In this document: positions 47,356 to 59,930 of the stretch, piece after piece
How positions within the stretch are numbered: the stretch's first letter is position 1
Layout: every line of letters begins with the position of its first letter
From: Trichobilharzia regenti
Taxonomy: Eukaryota; Platyhelminthes; Trematoda; Strigeidida; Schistosomatidae
Assembly: GCA_944472135.2 (NCBI GenBank)
Contig: OX235263.1
Coordinates: 21,133,379-21,197,378, forward strand
Length of the DNA stretch: 64,000 bases
Direction of reading: 5' to 3'
Notes under the pieces: generated by a model
Databases searched by the model: none
What the model was told of the DNA's origin: nothing
What the model saw: the letters and a program-made list of their open reading frames with translations, nothing else
Made by a program: the position numbers and the translations under genes

Positions 47356-47585
47356 CTATTTGTCTTTGCAATTCCCATCAACACAACTCTGGCTGCAACA
47401 CTCAGCGTCACTCTGACACTGTGATTTCGGTGGAAGACACTCACTCTCGCCCCTGACACACGCACCTTCTCTCTCATTCAACATTTTGCATTCGTGTGGA
47501 GGACAGCAGTTTCGCGATCCACTCATATCACAGAATTTACCCACTGTCCCACACTCGCCATCCACCTCGGTCGTCTTCACACTAC
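47356..47585 (-). pseudogene. Cysteine-rich peptide copy E, lacking exon 1 and promoter
   Basis: Exon 2 is complete and open, with all 12 Cys and the commonest sequence, and the poly(A) signal is present (47102-47107). Homology to the other copies stops in the intron at about 47859, where the sequence joins the microsatellite block upstream of S. Exon 1, the leader and the TATA box are absent, so no signal peptide can be made. The loss is recent, as exon 2 has not decayed. Confidence 0.85.
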
Positions 47586-48216
47586 CTGAAATGCAATTTC
47601 ACACAGACAAAATTAATTCCTCATCTCATCTCATCCTATCTCAACTCACCTCACATACACTCACATACTCACGCAATAATCACTGTCATCTCAATCACCA
47701 GTACAACAACAATCATCAATCAACCAACATCAACCAGCCTCATCAATACTATCGACACATCCAATTTTCCAGTGTACGCATATTCACACATACACACATT
47801 GCACAGTGTAATGCACATGTATCACACATTTGTTCAGTTCGAATCATGTAGAATTTTAACGTGTATATTCAACACACTCGCACACACATTCTCTCCCTCT
47901 CTCTGGAAATAGGTCGAAGTAGTCAATGATATTCAAATGTAGGCAGAATTGTTTGATGAAATTGCTTTGAGTGTCGACATGACTAGATGTGGAATTCGGT
48001 CACCAAAATATTTCAGTCTTCGTGTGTTTTTGGGAAATTGATGTTTTAGAAGAATTGATTTCTTGACTTGTGGTGCAATGTATAGTGTGTTTTGTAATTT
48101 GGAATATACTAATTCAACAATATTTGGGAGGTACTGGCTGTGAGCGGCCAGTGGTTAGGGATGAAGACAAACCCATTCTCTTTGACAGTACGCCAGACGA
48201 AGTATCGCTTAAGGAA

Positions 48217-48373
48217 ACCAAAGGAGGTTATTAGCCAGTATGCACTGAAGAGTCAGTCTTCTGAATAAACGATGTCGAAGATAATCTCATGCATATGAAA
48301 TATACTATCTGTGTAGGATTTCATAATGAGCTGACATCTGTTAGACAACCATTGGTCCTGATCATATAGGTGG
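48217..48373 (+). repeat. Inverted repeat bounding S segment copy 3, left
   Basis: Inverted match to 50566-50720. Confidence 0.8.
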
Positions 48374-50565
48374 TAACCTGGGTTCCATTGACATGTGTCT
48401 TGTTCATTCTGTATTTCTGTTGTTCACTGTCAAGTAATAAATCATTGTTTGTTATACCAGACTCCCTTTTGCTTATGTTATGCTTCAGTGTATGTTGAAT
48501 ATGTGAAATCACCGAATAAGGACTATTTGACAGCAGCTTTCAATTATACGGTTGCGATGTTTCACGCGTTATGCGATCTTTAGATTGATGAATGTCTCAA
48601 AGGTATTCTCATATAGTCACAATGTCCGACGCTTTCTCTTATAGCCTACATATCCTGTTTCCCTCGAATTTCTTGCTCACCAATAGAGCAGAGACATTGT
48701 CAATGCAAACTACAGTGTGAATCGTCGGGTTTATATCAGAATGTACTCTGTTCAGTGTTTACTACTTGATGTGATTTGCAAAAGCTTTCATTCCAGTCAA
48801 CACATTTCACTGGGTTACAGGCCCACTGTTGCTAGACGACGGCGTCAACACATATATATTCTCCTGGATTGTAGAGGTTACAGTCACAGTGAAGTCGAAA
48901 TCCTGATAAATTCTCTTGATTGTGGAAAGCCTGTTTTCGTGAGTTTCAACTCGCGACGGCTCCTTTTCGTTATATTTGACAGTGATAAATCTGGTTGGAT
49001 AGAAGTGGTGGATATAGCAAATTGCAGTAAGATTTAGGGTCTGAGGGTTCCTGAACACTCGTCAGAATGATGTGTCATTACTCAGGTTTGATGTGTTTCA
49101 ATATGTACTATGAGTTGTTAGACTTATTCACCGATGGTTACTTTCTGTCTTGATGGCTTCAGTAACCTAAGTGTTGTGAATTCAAATCATGATGAGAACA
49201 TGATTTCGCATCGAAATCGAACAGCCTACCGGCTATTTCCACTTCTCCAGTTGTCTTCTCACATCCAGCTGAGTTGTTGATTCTTGAGAAAAATCCATAC
49301 TCCATGCTTATCTTGAAGTAACTTCTGATGTGACGCCATGTCTACCGTAACATCAGTATATTAGATGTTGTTCAACCGAGAAGCCTTACAGAAATGGACT
49401 GGATTTTCTGGGTAGAGTAGTGACCATGTGGACACCACTCCAGTTTATCTGGGGCCATAAGGAAAGATCAATCAAATTGATACTCATGAGAATTCGCATT
49501 GAGATGGAGCTGATCTAGTGGGGAATTCATCCTCGCGACTGTAGAAAAATGTCTGACACTACAGTGGTAGTAGCTAGTCTTCAATTTTCAATGTCTGGAG
49601 GAGCATTGTTTGTTGGAGGACAGTTCCCTTGGCCACATCATTATTCGGATAAATCAAAAAGAAAGCTGATCAGATGATAACCGGTGAACAACCTGCAGCT
49701 CAACAATTCTTCAAAAGGAAGTTGTGATCCACTTGATGTACTCTGAGGATATCTTCAAGTGACACCACACAATATGCTCTCAGATATAACCTGATTGACA
49801 GACGACCAGTTGCAGCTACATCCGAGTTTGACATGGATGGCATAATGTGAATGAGAAGTGGAGGCATGTTGGTAGTTTTGTAGACAGCTGATATTATTGG
49901 TGGTGAACAGAGTACAAAAGAGACGTCTACAAATACCCTATTTTCCACTCGGGAGTCAAGAAGCTAAACAATAGTAAAACGTATCCTGTGATAGTATAAA
50001 GAATTCCTGATATGCAGGATAATCAGTTATCGTGAAGACTTGATATCTGGCCATGCAATTCCAAACAGGAGACTTGGAGAAATAAATGATTAGCAATGCA
50101 TGTGCACTGAGGATTGAGAAGATTGTTGAGGAATACATCACCAAGCCCTATGACAAACTGTCCACAGTCGAATATACCTGTTTCGAGCGCAGCAAACAAC
50201 TTCCGATACCTGAAATTCCAAATAATGTCAGAGGATTTGATTGTGATTATTATTCACGCTCTCGTTGTGATCTACAAATATATCCTGTAATTGCATATTC
50301 CGCCTGTTTAATTTTTCTTGTCTCACACAAGCCACATAACTAGATGAAAAGTCATCGATCGAATCATGTGCATCGTCACATCTATCAAAACCCAGTGAAC
50401 AACTGATGTTAACATGGATAAGATTTATTAATCATACACTGCAGTGTGGCCGAGACACCTCAGCGCGACTGGTATTAACTAAAGTCATTGGCGCTGAGAA
50501 TTAGTCTTCACACCCAACCTGTTTAGACCCACATATTTTGACGTCACAATGGAAATTAGAAAGCC
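48374..50565. other. S segment copy 3
   Basis: Nearly identical to 7784-9970, same orientation. An open stretch at 48717-49037 (+) is longer than in copy 1, where one base change creates a stop. No gene assigned. Confidence 0.5.
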
Positions 50566-50720
50566 ACCTACATGATTATGACCAATGGTTGTCTAACAGA
50601 TGTCAGCTCATGATGAAATCCTACACAGATAGTATATTTCATATACATGAGATTATCTTCGACATCGTTTATTCAGAAGACTGACTCTTCAGTGCATACT
50701 GGCTAATAACTTCCTTTGTT
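50566..50720 (-). repeat. Inverted repeat bounding S segment copy 3, right
   Basis: Partner of 48217-48373; continues into a shortened P block (to about 51130). Confidence 0.8.
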
Positions 50721-52073
50721 TACCTTAGTGATACTCTCGTCTGTCTTACTGTCTACTGTCTAAGAGAATCCATCTGTCTTTATTCTTGACGATTATCTGG
50801 TCACACCCACTACCGCATAAATGGTGTTGCCTTAGTACTCCTCGACAATTTTGTGCATTGAGTTATCCCAATAGATAGCACTTATCTGAATGAAACTCAA
50901 ACTTAAACGTCATCAAAGTACTCACTACAAGTTGATTGTGCGCACATTGATATCCTTGCAGAATAAACTTCATTTCCTAATGACGAGCGAAGCCTAGGTC
51001 TTAGCTCAAAGTATTTCATTCAGAATCCACATGGACGTGATGATGAAGGAGCAGTCATCTTCGAGTATCTGTTTTCACTGTCTACTATGAACCACTTTCT
51101 TGTATGATGATATACACTATTGAGTAGTTGGGTCCTACGGTTTATACATTTCCCGACTAACACGGTTTTGAGTTATATCATTCATTGTTGATCTGTTTTT
51201 GACCAGCAGATTAATCCATGACGTGTATCACCTTCTCGTCTATTCAACGTATCCATATCCGACATAATATTCACCGATTCGAGAACACCTAAGCACACGG
51301 AGGGAGATGTGTGAGACCAGCTTTTTGATAATGAGTATAGTGTCAACTTTGCTATCTGGTAGAATACACCTTCATGCCAGTGTGGAATAAATTGAACTTC
51401 ATTACCAACAGTACTTCCCAAATAACAAAAGCCATTCTGATTTGTCACACAAAACAAGAAATCACTCCTTCTAAAACATCAATTTCCCAAAAACACACGA
51501 AGACTGAAATATTTCGGTGACCGAATTCCACATCTAGTCATGTCGACACTCAAAGCAATTTCATCAAACAATTCTGCCTACATTTGAATCTCATTGACTA
51601 CTTCGACCTATTTCCAGAGAGAGAGACAGAGAGAGAGAGTGTGTGTGTTTGTGGGTGTGTGTGGGTGTGGTGGGTATACACGTTCACATGAAGAAGTTAG
51701 GAAATTTCGCGAAATTATTCAGAAATCCATGGGAAAGTGGACTGTGGAACGTCTGAAATATGTCACCGCTTGAGAGGCATTTCAGCCAACAGCACATTGA
51801 GCTAATGATTGCCAGTGATAAATTAATTTTCTTCATAACATCATCCGATAAAAAAGAGTAGTATTCGAAAGTCTTCTGCATCACACCAACGTGTCAACGT
51901 CGACTTTTCCTCCTTCTGAGTGCAGGACGGTTACTCTTGTTAATCTAAAATAAACTGATTGTCCTCTGATTCGAAGACGACTCAACGAACTGAAAGTCGA
52001 AGTGTAAACTACACATCAACATCAGCCAGTCGAACGGATGGCGAATGCATTCAAAGTAGTGTGATATGCATAC

Positions 52074-52208
52074 CGATGAAGTCAGCCATAATTCAATTCC
52101 TCCATTGGGAAGCATTTTGACGATCACAAAATGAACCGGAGCCTCCGAAACAACAGAGAGAAAGTCATCACCAGTGTAAATGCGTTCAGGGTGAGGTGGA
52201 AACATTTG
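52074..52208 (-). CDS. 135-nt exon candidate near gene F, splice sites intact
   Basis: Mirror of the copy at 61156-61290: acceptor GTGAG, 45 open codons, donor GTATGC. Only this copy and its palindromic partner keep a GT donor. Confidence 0.42.
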
Positions 52209-52622
52209 CTCACAGAATGACATCAACAATAGCTAGCTGACAAATGATTCCTAATATTCCAACCAGAACATGCTCCATTGACAGCAAATACAACGGTCAA
52301 TAGGAAAGTCTACTCATACTGCGTATTCCCACATTCACAAAATTAGTTACTTTAAATAGCATGAAGACAAGTATGCTGAAAATATTTATTGAATGAATAC
52401 AGTTAAAACGCCTAAATGTACAAGAAAATTAAAGAAAAATATCAAAAGAGTTTATCGGTAACAATGTAATCCATCGAGCAGATCAATGAGAATGGTATTG
52501 TGTATGTCCTCAAGATAGCCGTGTGTGGATATAGACAGAGCGGTGGAACAGGGAGACAGATAGACGAGAGAGATAGATAGATAGTTCGATGGATAGATAG
52601 ATAGATAGTTGGACAGACGGAT

Positions 52623-53421
52623 CTATTTGTCTTTGCAATTCCCATCAACACAACTCTGGCTGCAACACTCAGCGTCACTCTGACACTGTGATTTCGGTGG
52701 AAGACACTCACTCTCGCCCCTGACACACGCACCTTCAATCTCATTCAACATTTTGCATTCGTGTGGAGGACAGCAGTTTCGCGATCCACTCATATCACAG
52801 AATTTACCCACTGTCCCACACTCGCCATCCACCTCGGTCGTCTTCACACTACCTGAAATGCAATTTCACACAGACAAAATTAATTCCTCATCTCATCTCA
52901 TCTCATCGCATCCTATCTCAACTCACCTCACATACACTCACATACTCACGCAATAATCACTGTCATCTCAATCACCAGGACAACAACAATCATCAATCAA
53001 CCAACATCAACCAACCTCATCAATACTATCGACACATCCAATTTTCCAGTATACACATATTCACACATACACACATTGCACAGTGTGATGCACATGTATC
53101 ACACATTTGTTCAGTTCGCCTCATGTAGGATAGTAATCAGTCCACCGAAATATAATTCATTAACACCATAGTTACATTGATACATGCAGACATACATACA
53201 TGCACAACTTCACAAAATATGCCTACTTGTGCACATGAAATACCAAACACAAATCAGGAGAAATTGCAGACATGAACTCACAAGTGACAATTCAGCGATT
53301 CTCACTCACTCACTCACTCAACCATTCACTCACTGACTCACTGACTGACTCACTCACCGTGTGTGCTGCAGGCGACAATGACAAGGACAGTGAACAAGCT
53401 GAAGACCAGATAGTGTTGCAT
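52623..53421 (-). CDS. Secreted double-knottin-like cysteine-rich peptide, copy F
   Basis: Exon 1 is complement 53358-53421 and exon 2 complement 52623-52852, with a 505-bp phase-1 intron. The signal peptide is the common form with one silent change (Ile15, ATT), shared with copy G. Exon 2 is the common form except R60I, a two-base change between the first and second unit. All Cys, the splice sites, the TATA box (53482-53489) and AATAAA (52385-52390) are intact. It is head to head with gene G within palindrome II. Confidence 0.85.
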
Positions 53422-53481
53422 CTCTCCTCCAACCGAAACAGCTATTCTTCGTGTTTTCTGGTTGAACAAGTCATTCACCCA

Positions 53482-53489
53482 CTTATATA
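53482..53489 (-). promoter_or_regulatory. TATA box of gene F
   Basis: TATATAAG on minus, 68 bases before the start codon. Confidence 0.6.
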
Positions 53490-53785
53490 CCCATCACTCA
53501 TCTACCAGAGTGTTCACGTATCAATCACTATATTATGGATGCTTTGATTCACATGAACGCGCTAACCTCGTCCATACTCATGTGACGATCATTGACACTG
53601 TCTTGTCGATGTCACTGTTTGTCAGACACTCGCTTATCTCTTACTCAACACACCACACCACACCACATCACGCCAAACTCCATCCACCACACCATCAATC
53701 ATACTTCGTCTCGTGTGATTTCGTGTCCGAATTTCGTGCTCGGATTAACTGTCATCGTCTTAACTTCGGTTTTTTCATTATCCAG

Positions 53786-53905
53786 GAGGAAGCATTTGCA
53801 CGTATGACACGCTCACGTTATGGACTGACATTTACAGTCTTGATGGATTTACATAAATCTAATCACGTTGTATTAAGGTGGAACGTTCGCAAAGAAATAG
53901 CTTAA
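53786..53905 (+). CDS. Conserved 120-nt terminal exon upstream of gene F
   Basis: Acceptor TTTTTTCATTATCCAG, 39 codons and TAA. The frame is also open upstream to 53462, but that part overlaps the gene F promoter in antisense and is less constrained. Confidence 0.45.
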   Translation, partial: EEAFARMTRSRYGLTFTVLMDLHKSNHVVLRWNVRKEIA

Positions 53906-53934
53906 TATTATTGTCAGAACATCTTCGTTAGTCC

Positions 53935-54190
53935 TAGTCAAATTGCTTTACTTCAATATAAGTATATTCCTGAGACACTAGAGAAAAACAAATGAACAGA
54001 TTCCTCTGCATAACTTATTTTTCTCGGATTGTATGTTGGCCAGTAGTTGGCGATGATAAAAGGCGAATTCTATTCTCGTAATCCGATGAAATAATCGCGA
54101 TTCCAGGAACACTCAGACAAACCGGGTATGCTGTTGTGACCACAACATTTTGATAACCAGTACAGTGTCATTTGATTCGTATCAGAAAAC
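53935..54190. other. Non-palindromic stretch in the palindrome II centre, left
   Basis: Resembles 16200-16330 inverted (TTGGCCAGTAGTTGGCG region); its place on the right side is taken by the conserved ORF block 58800-59440. No gene. Confidence 0.4.
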
Positions 54191-55690
54191 ATATTCATAG
54201 AATCTTATAACATGAATAACATGGTCTTCGATAACATCTTCTTCGAGTTCAGGTATGTGTATACACAGTAGTATTAACAACCTGATTGATCGCCGACCCA
54301 TTCGACCTCCCTTCTGCTTCTGAAGCATTTCACAGTGTAATAACACGCTTCTTAGATCACCGAGGAAAGATTCGGCTGGAGAAGTAATAAAGAGGAATAG
54401 CCAGAATATATGAATCAATGAATGAATGTAAATGTAGACACTGAGTGATACCAGATTATGTCCACCTCTCGAAGTGTGATTTCAGATGAGGTGACGATGT
54501 AGAAATTAGCACACTGCGGGAAGACCGAGAAGGATCGGCAGAAATAAACAATCTAATCTATTTATCATTTGACGCAGTTTCAACTTCAATACCTTCTGTA
54601 ATGCGGGTATCACGGAATAGAACTGGTTCATGTATATCGAGCTTTGGTCTGAATGAGAAATTTCGAAAATAGCTTAAGATCATTTGACAAGGAACACTGA
54701 CGTATTTCTGATTGTCATATGTTGAATTTGGAACGATCTGAGTGAGATGTGATCAGCATTTGAAAAATGGGCTTACTGCTATCAGTGAGAGAATTCTATG
54801 TACCACTCGATCCTTCCGACGAGGCATGTTGAGGTGAGAAGAAGAGAGGACGTGAAATTCTTATAAGCCTGCCTATTTCGGACAAGAAATATCCAGTGGA
54901 ATTTTGATATTGATGTCATGCTGTATTTCTTGAGTAAATACGTCCCGGTGTGTATCTTACAACATGCTCCTGAATTTGTAGGTATTTTTTCAGAATAACC
55001 CCTAATTCACGTTTCCTCCACAATGTGAGATTGGAGTAGGTTGTTCGGTGCAGATTTCCATATATCTGTTTTCCAACTATTCGTATGATAAAATGGTGAG
55101 AATTTAGAAGTGGGGTTCTTTGCTGATCTGGATATATCCCGAAGTCATTTGTGAACAGCGAATCAGGAATGTTGTCTAGCTGAGCTGAGTTGAAACGTTG
55201 GTGTTATTCCCATCAATCAATCAATCATGTAAGGAAACCGCAGTCAGTGGGACTGAAACCTCCAATCGCTAGTGGTGAATCTTTTCCAAGGCAGGTGGCA
55301 GCAAAATGAGTAAATTCACCAGAAAATCACAATCGTTAGAACAGACTACGAGCAGGTACGTTATAATTGTTCGTAGTGCAGGATGTGATTGTTCCCAGAG
55401 AGGTATTTTGTCCCATATTTCACAGCGATGCAATTGATCATTTTACCTGAGGAGATAAAACTCACAGTTTTGGAAGAAGTCCACTGAGAACTGATGAAAG
55501 TGGCGATGCCAATATCGCGTGGGTAATCTGGAGCCATTGAGCCAGACTAAATTCTAACTGTAATTATTCCCGAATTGACAGCTTGATAAGGTAATCGTTA
55601 GTCCACTCGGAAGTTACACTCCGTATTCCACAGTCCTTCTGCAACACTGAAGCGAGGATTTCCGACGAGACCCATGATTCTGTCTTCACA
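54190..55690 (+). repeat. Inner inverted repeat of palindrome II, left
   Basis: Pairs with about 57235-58790 (coordinate sum about 112929). Q block and following repeat, diverged from those at 14-18 kb. No gene. Confidence 0.75.
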
Positions 55691-57234
55691 GCTTCCAGAA
55701 GCACAAATCGCACTTTGTGTTACTGTTAACCTGACTGAATGTCGGTTGGACAGAGTCCAAATGGTTGTAAGCACTATGAGCAGTTGGAGAGACAGAGTGA
55801 CTACTGAATCCTGGTTCATTGAATCTACACCGAACATATGCAATAAAAGCGAATAGCAAAGATATGGAGGATATTATTACCAGTCGAATCAGAGGGTAAT
55901 AAATAATCTTAGAATGTACTAAATCCACATTGTAACGAGTTATTTATTTTACTACAAGAAAATGTATTGCCCATGTTATTGACGAACAACACTCGTCGTA
56001 TGTGTGTTTCTGTGTTTTCAGGACACTGAACCTGGCCCTGACTGCAATGACAATGCAACAGTCAGTGTCTCTCGTCGAAATCACACAGTCAGAGTGACGC
56101 TGATTGAAGTATTAGGAATTCATGGACATTCGTCGTTTTCTCCGTGTTCACATTTTCAATGGTGATGGTTGTTTCGCCGTTGTTTGTGAGACTCCGGATT
56201 ATTTTGTGATCATCAGAACACCAATCAGCAAAAGAGTGATGAATGGTGAATTAATCAACATTATGTTTATAGTACATGTTCGAGATGTTTAGGTTGAAGT
56301 GTAGTTCACATTTCAACATTAAATTCGTTGACTTGTCTTCGAATCAGAGGACTCGTTTTGTCTGGGTGTTCCTGAAGTCGCGATTGTTTTATCGGATTAT
56401 GAGACTTGAATTCGCCTTATGTGCTCGTCAACTACTGGCCAACATCCAATCCAACTTTGATATGATTGCAAACATGAACAATTGGAGAGCTTACCTACCG
56501 TCATCATACTTATGATGCACTCAGTTTCACAACATATACAACATTATTTCTGCACCATTCTACACCACTCTCAAATAATGATGTCAGCCGTCAATTTCCA
56601 ATCCGATTCGGCTCTTGATTCAGATCGATTTCTTGGCATGAATCAAAATAAGGATCATTCCAATGTAGGATTCAGGTCGATGAATTTCCGAAAGCCTTTG
56701 TATTGTCACAGGATATTGCCACAATTTTTTGTTTTCACTATTCTCGATTTCCGAGTGCAAGACAGGGAATCCAATATATATTCTGGTATCACCGTTCCAG
56801 CGAAATGATGTCCTTGAATGCATATCACGTCACTCAGTCATTTCAAGTTAGACAGCTACGAAACCGTACCAGCTAAATTTCGCCGATTTTGAGATACTCT
56901 CCGCACAGCCTCACTACAAATGTCCTCACTGCACTCAGTTTGAGATGGGATAAAACGAAGACACCAATGTTTAGAAACGATGAGCCTGTTCATTGCTTCT
57001 GTTTCAATAGTTAAGTGTTTCAGTCGTAAAACTGTATAGATACAGTGAACTTCTCTGCATATCACATTTCTATGGAACAAGGCTAGTATATTGTATACTA
57101 GTATGTGTATACAGACGAAGATAATGACAGACAAAATGGATTCCAGACCAATGACTGAGGGAACATGCGAAATACAGAATATTCAACTACCTGGATATCA
57201 TCGTCTCGAATAAACGAACAGATTTGTGCTTCTT
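55691..57234. other. Unpaired core of palindrome II
   Basis: Related to 26370-27890. It contains a variant of the 135-nt exon near 56150-56270, the RTRFVWVFLKSRLFYRIMRL stretch near 56350, and a minus-strand stretch 56856-57134 with KHWCLRFIPSQTECSEDIC. Conserved but unassigned. Confidence 0.4.
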
Positions 57235-58790
57235 GAAGCTGTGAAGACAGAATCATGGTTCTCGTCGGAAATCCTCGCTTCAGTGCTGCAGGAGGACTGT
57301 GGAATACGGAGTGTAGCTTCCGAGTGGACTAACGATTACCTTATCAAGCTGTCGATTCGGGAATAATTACAGTAAGAATTTAGTCTGGCTCAATGGCTCC
57401 AGATTACCCACGCGATATTGGCATCGCCACTTTCATCAGTTCTCAGTGGACTTCTTCCAAAACTGTGAGTTTTATCTCCTCAGGTAAAATGATCAATTGC
57501 ATCGCTGTGAAATATGGGACAAAATACCTCTCTGGGAACAATCACATCCTGCACTACGAACAATTATAACGTACCTGCTCGTAGTCTGTTCTAACGATTG
57601 TGATTTTCTGGTGAATTTACTCATTTTGCTGCCACCTGCCTTGGAAAAGATTCACCACTAGCGATTGGAGGTTTCAGTCCCACTGACTGCGGTTTCCTTA
57701 CATGATTGATTGATTGATGGGAATAACACCAACGTTTCAACTCAGCTCAGCTAGACAACATTCCTGATTCGCTGTTCACAAATGACTTCGGGATATATCC
57801 AGATCAGCAAAGAACCCCACTTCTAAATTCTCACCATTTTATCATACGAATAGTTGGAAAACAGATATATGGAAATCTGCACAAAACAACCTACTCCAAT
57901 CTCACATTGTGGAGGAAACGTGAATTAGGGGTTATTCTGAAAAAATACCTACAAATTCAGGAGCATGTTGTAAGATACACACCGGGACGTATTTACTCAA
58001 GAAATACAGCATGACATCAATATCAAAATTCCACTGGATATTTCTTGTCCGAAATAGGCAGGCTTATAAGAATTTCACGTCCTCTCTTCTTCTCACCTCA
58101 ACATGCCTCGTCGGAAGGATCGAGTGGTACATAGAATTCTCTCACTGATAGCAGTAAGCCCATTTTTCAAATGCTGATCACATCTCACTCAGATCGTTCC
58201 AAATTCAACATCTGACAATCAAAATTTGTCAGTGATCCTTGTCAAATGATCTTAAGCTATTTTCGAAATTTCTCTTTCAGACAAAAGCTCGATATACATG
58301 AACTAGTTCTTTACCGTGATACCCGCATTACAGAAGGTATTGAAGTTGAAACTGCGTCAAATGATAAATAGATTAGATTGTTTATTTCTGCCGATCCTTC
58401 TCGGTCTTCCCGCAGTGTGCTAATTTCTACATCGTCACCTCATCTGAAATCACACTTCGAGAGGTGGACATAATCTGGTATCACTCAGTGTCTACATTTA
58501 CATTCATTCATTGATTCATATATTCTGGCTATTCCTCTTTATTACTTCTCCAGCCGAATCTTTCCTTGGTGATCTAAGAAGCGTGTTATTACACTGTGAA
58601 ATGCTTCAGAAGCAGAAGGGAGGTCGAATGGGTCGGCGATCAATCAGGTTGTTAATACTACTGTGTATACACATACCTGAACTCGAAGAAGATGTTATCG
58701 AATACCATGTTATTCAACTCCAAGCATTCTGTCTATACACAACTATCTGCTTCCGTCTAATCACCTTGAATTAGAAGGCGTTTCGAAAAC
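57235..58790 (-). repeat. Inner inverted repeat of palindrome II, right
   Basis: Partner of 54190-55690, including the conserved open stretch 58511-58774. Confidence 0.75.
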
Positions 58791-58799
58791 TTCATGGTT

Positions 58800-59440
58800 G
58801 TACAACATTGGAAATAAAAATCAAACGCTGGATGTGCAAATCTGTGGAGGACTTACACCTTCGGAATACACGATATGTGGTTCTTTGGATTGCCTCACAA
58901 TGACTTCTGTCATGTGCATGCATCGGACTTCACTCTCAAGGAAATATGACCACTGACAATTTGTCACACCTACTAATTGTAATTGACTGAATAATGATGA
59001 TGATTGTCTAATGTTATTTTGGTCTATTCTAAAATCACGAATCACTGTCGTGGCCGATGCTCATCGAAATGTAAATGCGCTCTCTTTGTTTGCCTGTTGA
59101 ACAGTTTTAGAGGGAAGTGTTGAATAATAATGGTGAGGATAGAAGAATCGCTATCGTGTAAACATAGAGAATGGGTGATATCAAACTTCCTTGACTTAAT
59201 CACGTTAAGGGTAGACGAAATATTTTCATGAAAACGACACTGTGGGTGAAGACCAGGAGAGATCAGAGTAAAGACATGAGCCAGTGTAATAAACATTTGA
59301 CGTATTGTCAAATTAAACGCCTTCTCGAGTACAAAAAACCATGGCGACGAACCTGTTCATCTTAATGTCTCTTGTGTCTCAGTATGAATGTTCCAATGCC
59401 GTAACATTATTTGTCGAGGACGAATGAAGATGTTTTGATA
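58800..59440 (-). other. Conserved ORF block (NCQWSYF type) near gene G
   Basis: Minus-strand relatives of 23832-24250: 59042-59311 and 58821-59045. Absent from the left side of palindrome II, which accounts for its ~420-bp asymmetry. Confidence 0.4.
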
Positions 59441-59446
59441 ATAATA

Positions 59447-59566
59447 TTAAGCTATTTCTTTGCGAACGTTCCACCTTAATACAACGTGATTAGTTTTATG
59501 TAAATCCATCAAGACTGTAAATGTCAGTCCATAACGTGAGCGTGTCATACGTGCAAATGCTTCCTC
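59447..59566 (-). CDS. Conserved 120-nt terminal exon upstream of gene G
   Basis: Mirror of 53786-53905; one residue differs (Thr/Ser in the HK-N stretch). Confidence 0.45.
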   Translation of the reverse strand, partial: EEAFARMTRSRYGLTFTVLMDLHKTNHVVLRWNVRKEIA

Positions 59567-59862
59567 CTGGATAATGAAAAAACCGAAGTTAAGACGATGA
59601 CAGTTAATCCGAGCACGAAATTCGGACACGAAATCACACGAGACGAAGTATGATTGATGGTGTGGTGGATGGAGTTTGGCGTGATGTGGTGTGGTGTGGT
59701 GTGTTGAGTAAGAGATTAGCGAGTGTCTGACAAACAGTGACATCGACAAGACAGTGTCAATGATCGTCACATGAGTATGGACGAGGTTAGCGCGTTCATG
59801 TGAATCAAAGCATCCAAAATATAGTGATTGATACGTGAACACTCTGGTAGATGAGTGATGGG

Positions 59863-59870
59863 TATATAAG
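59863..59870 (+). promoter_or_regulatory. TATA box of gene G
   Basis: TATATAAG, 68 bases before the start codon. Confidence 0.6.
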
Positions 59871-59930
59871 TGGGTGAATGACTTGTTCAACCAGAAAACA
59901 CGAAGAATAGCTGTTTCGGTTGGAGGAGAG

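Larger units (their letters stand above)
49347..53915 (+). repeat. Palindrome II, left arm
   Basis: Inverted match to 59437-64000; paired coordinates sum to 113347-113352 over the whole length, so only a few bases of indel separate the arms. It carries gene F. The palindrome probably continues beyond the window end. Confidence 0.88.
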
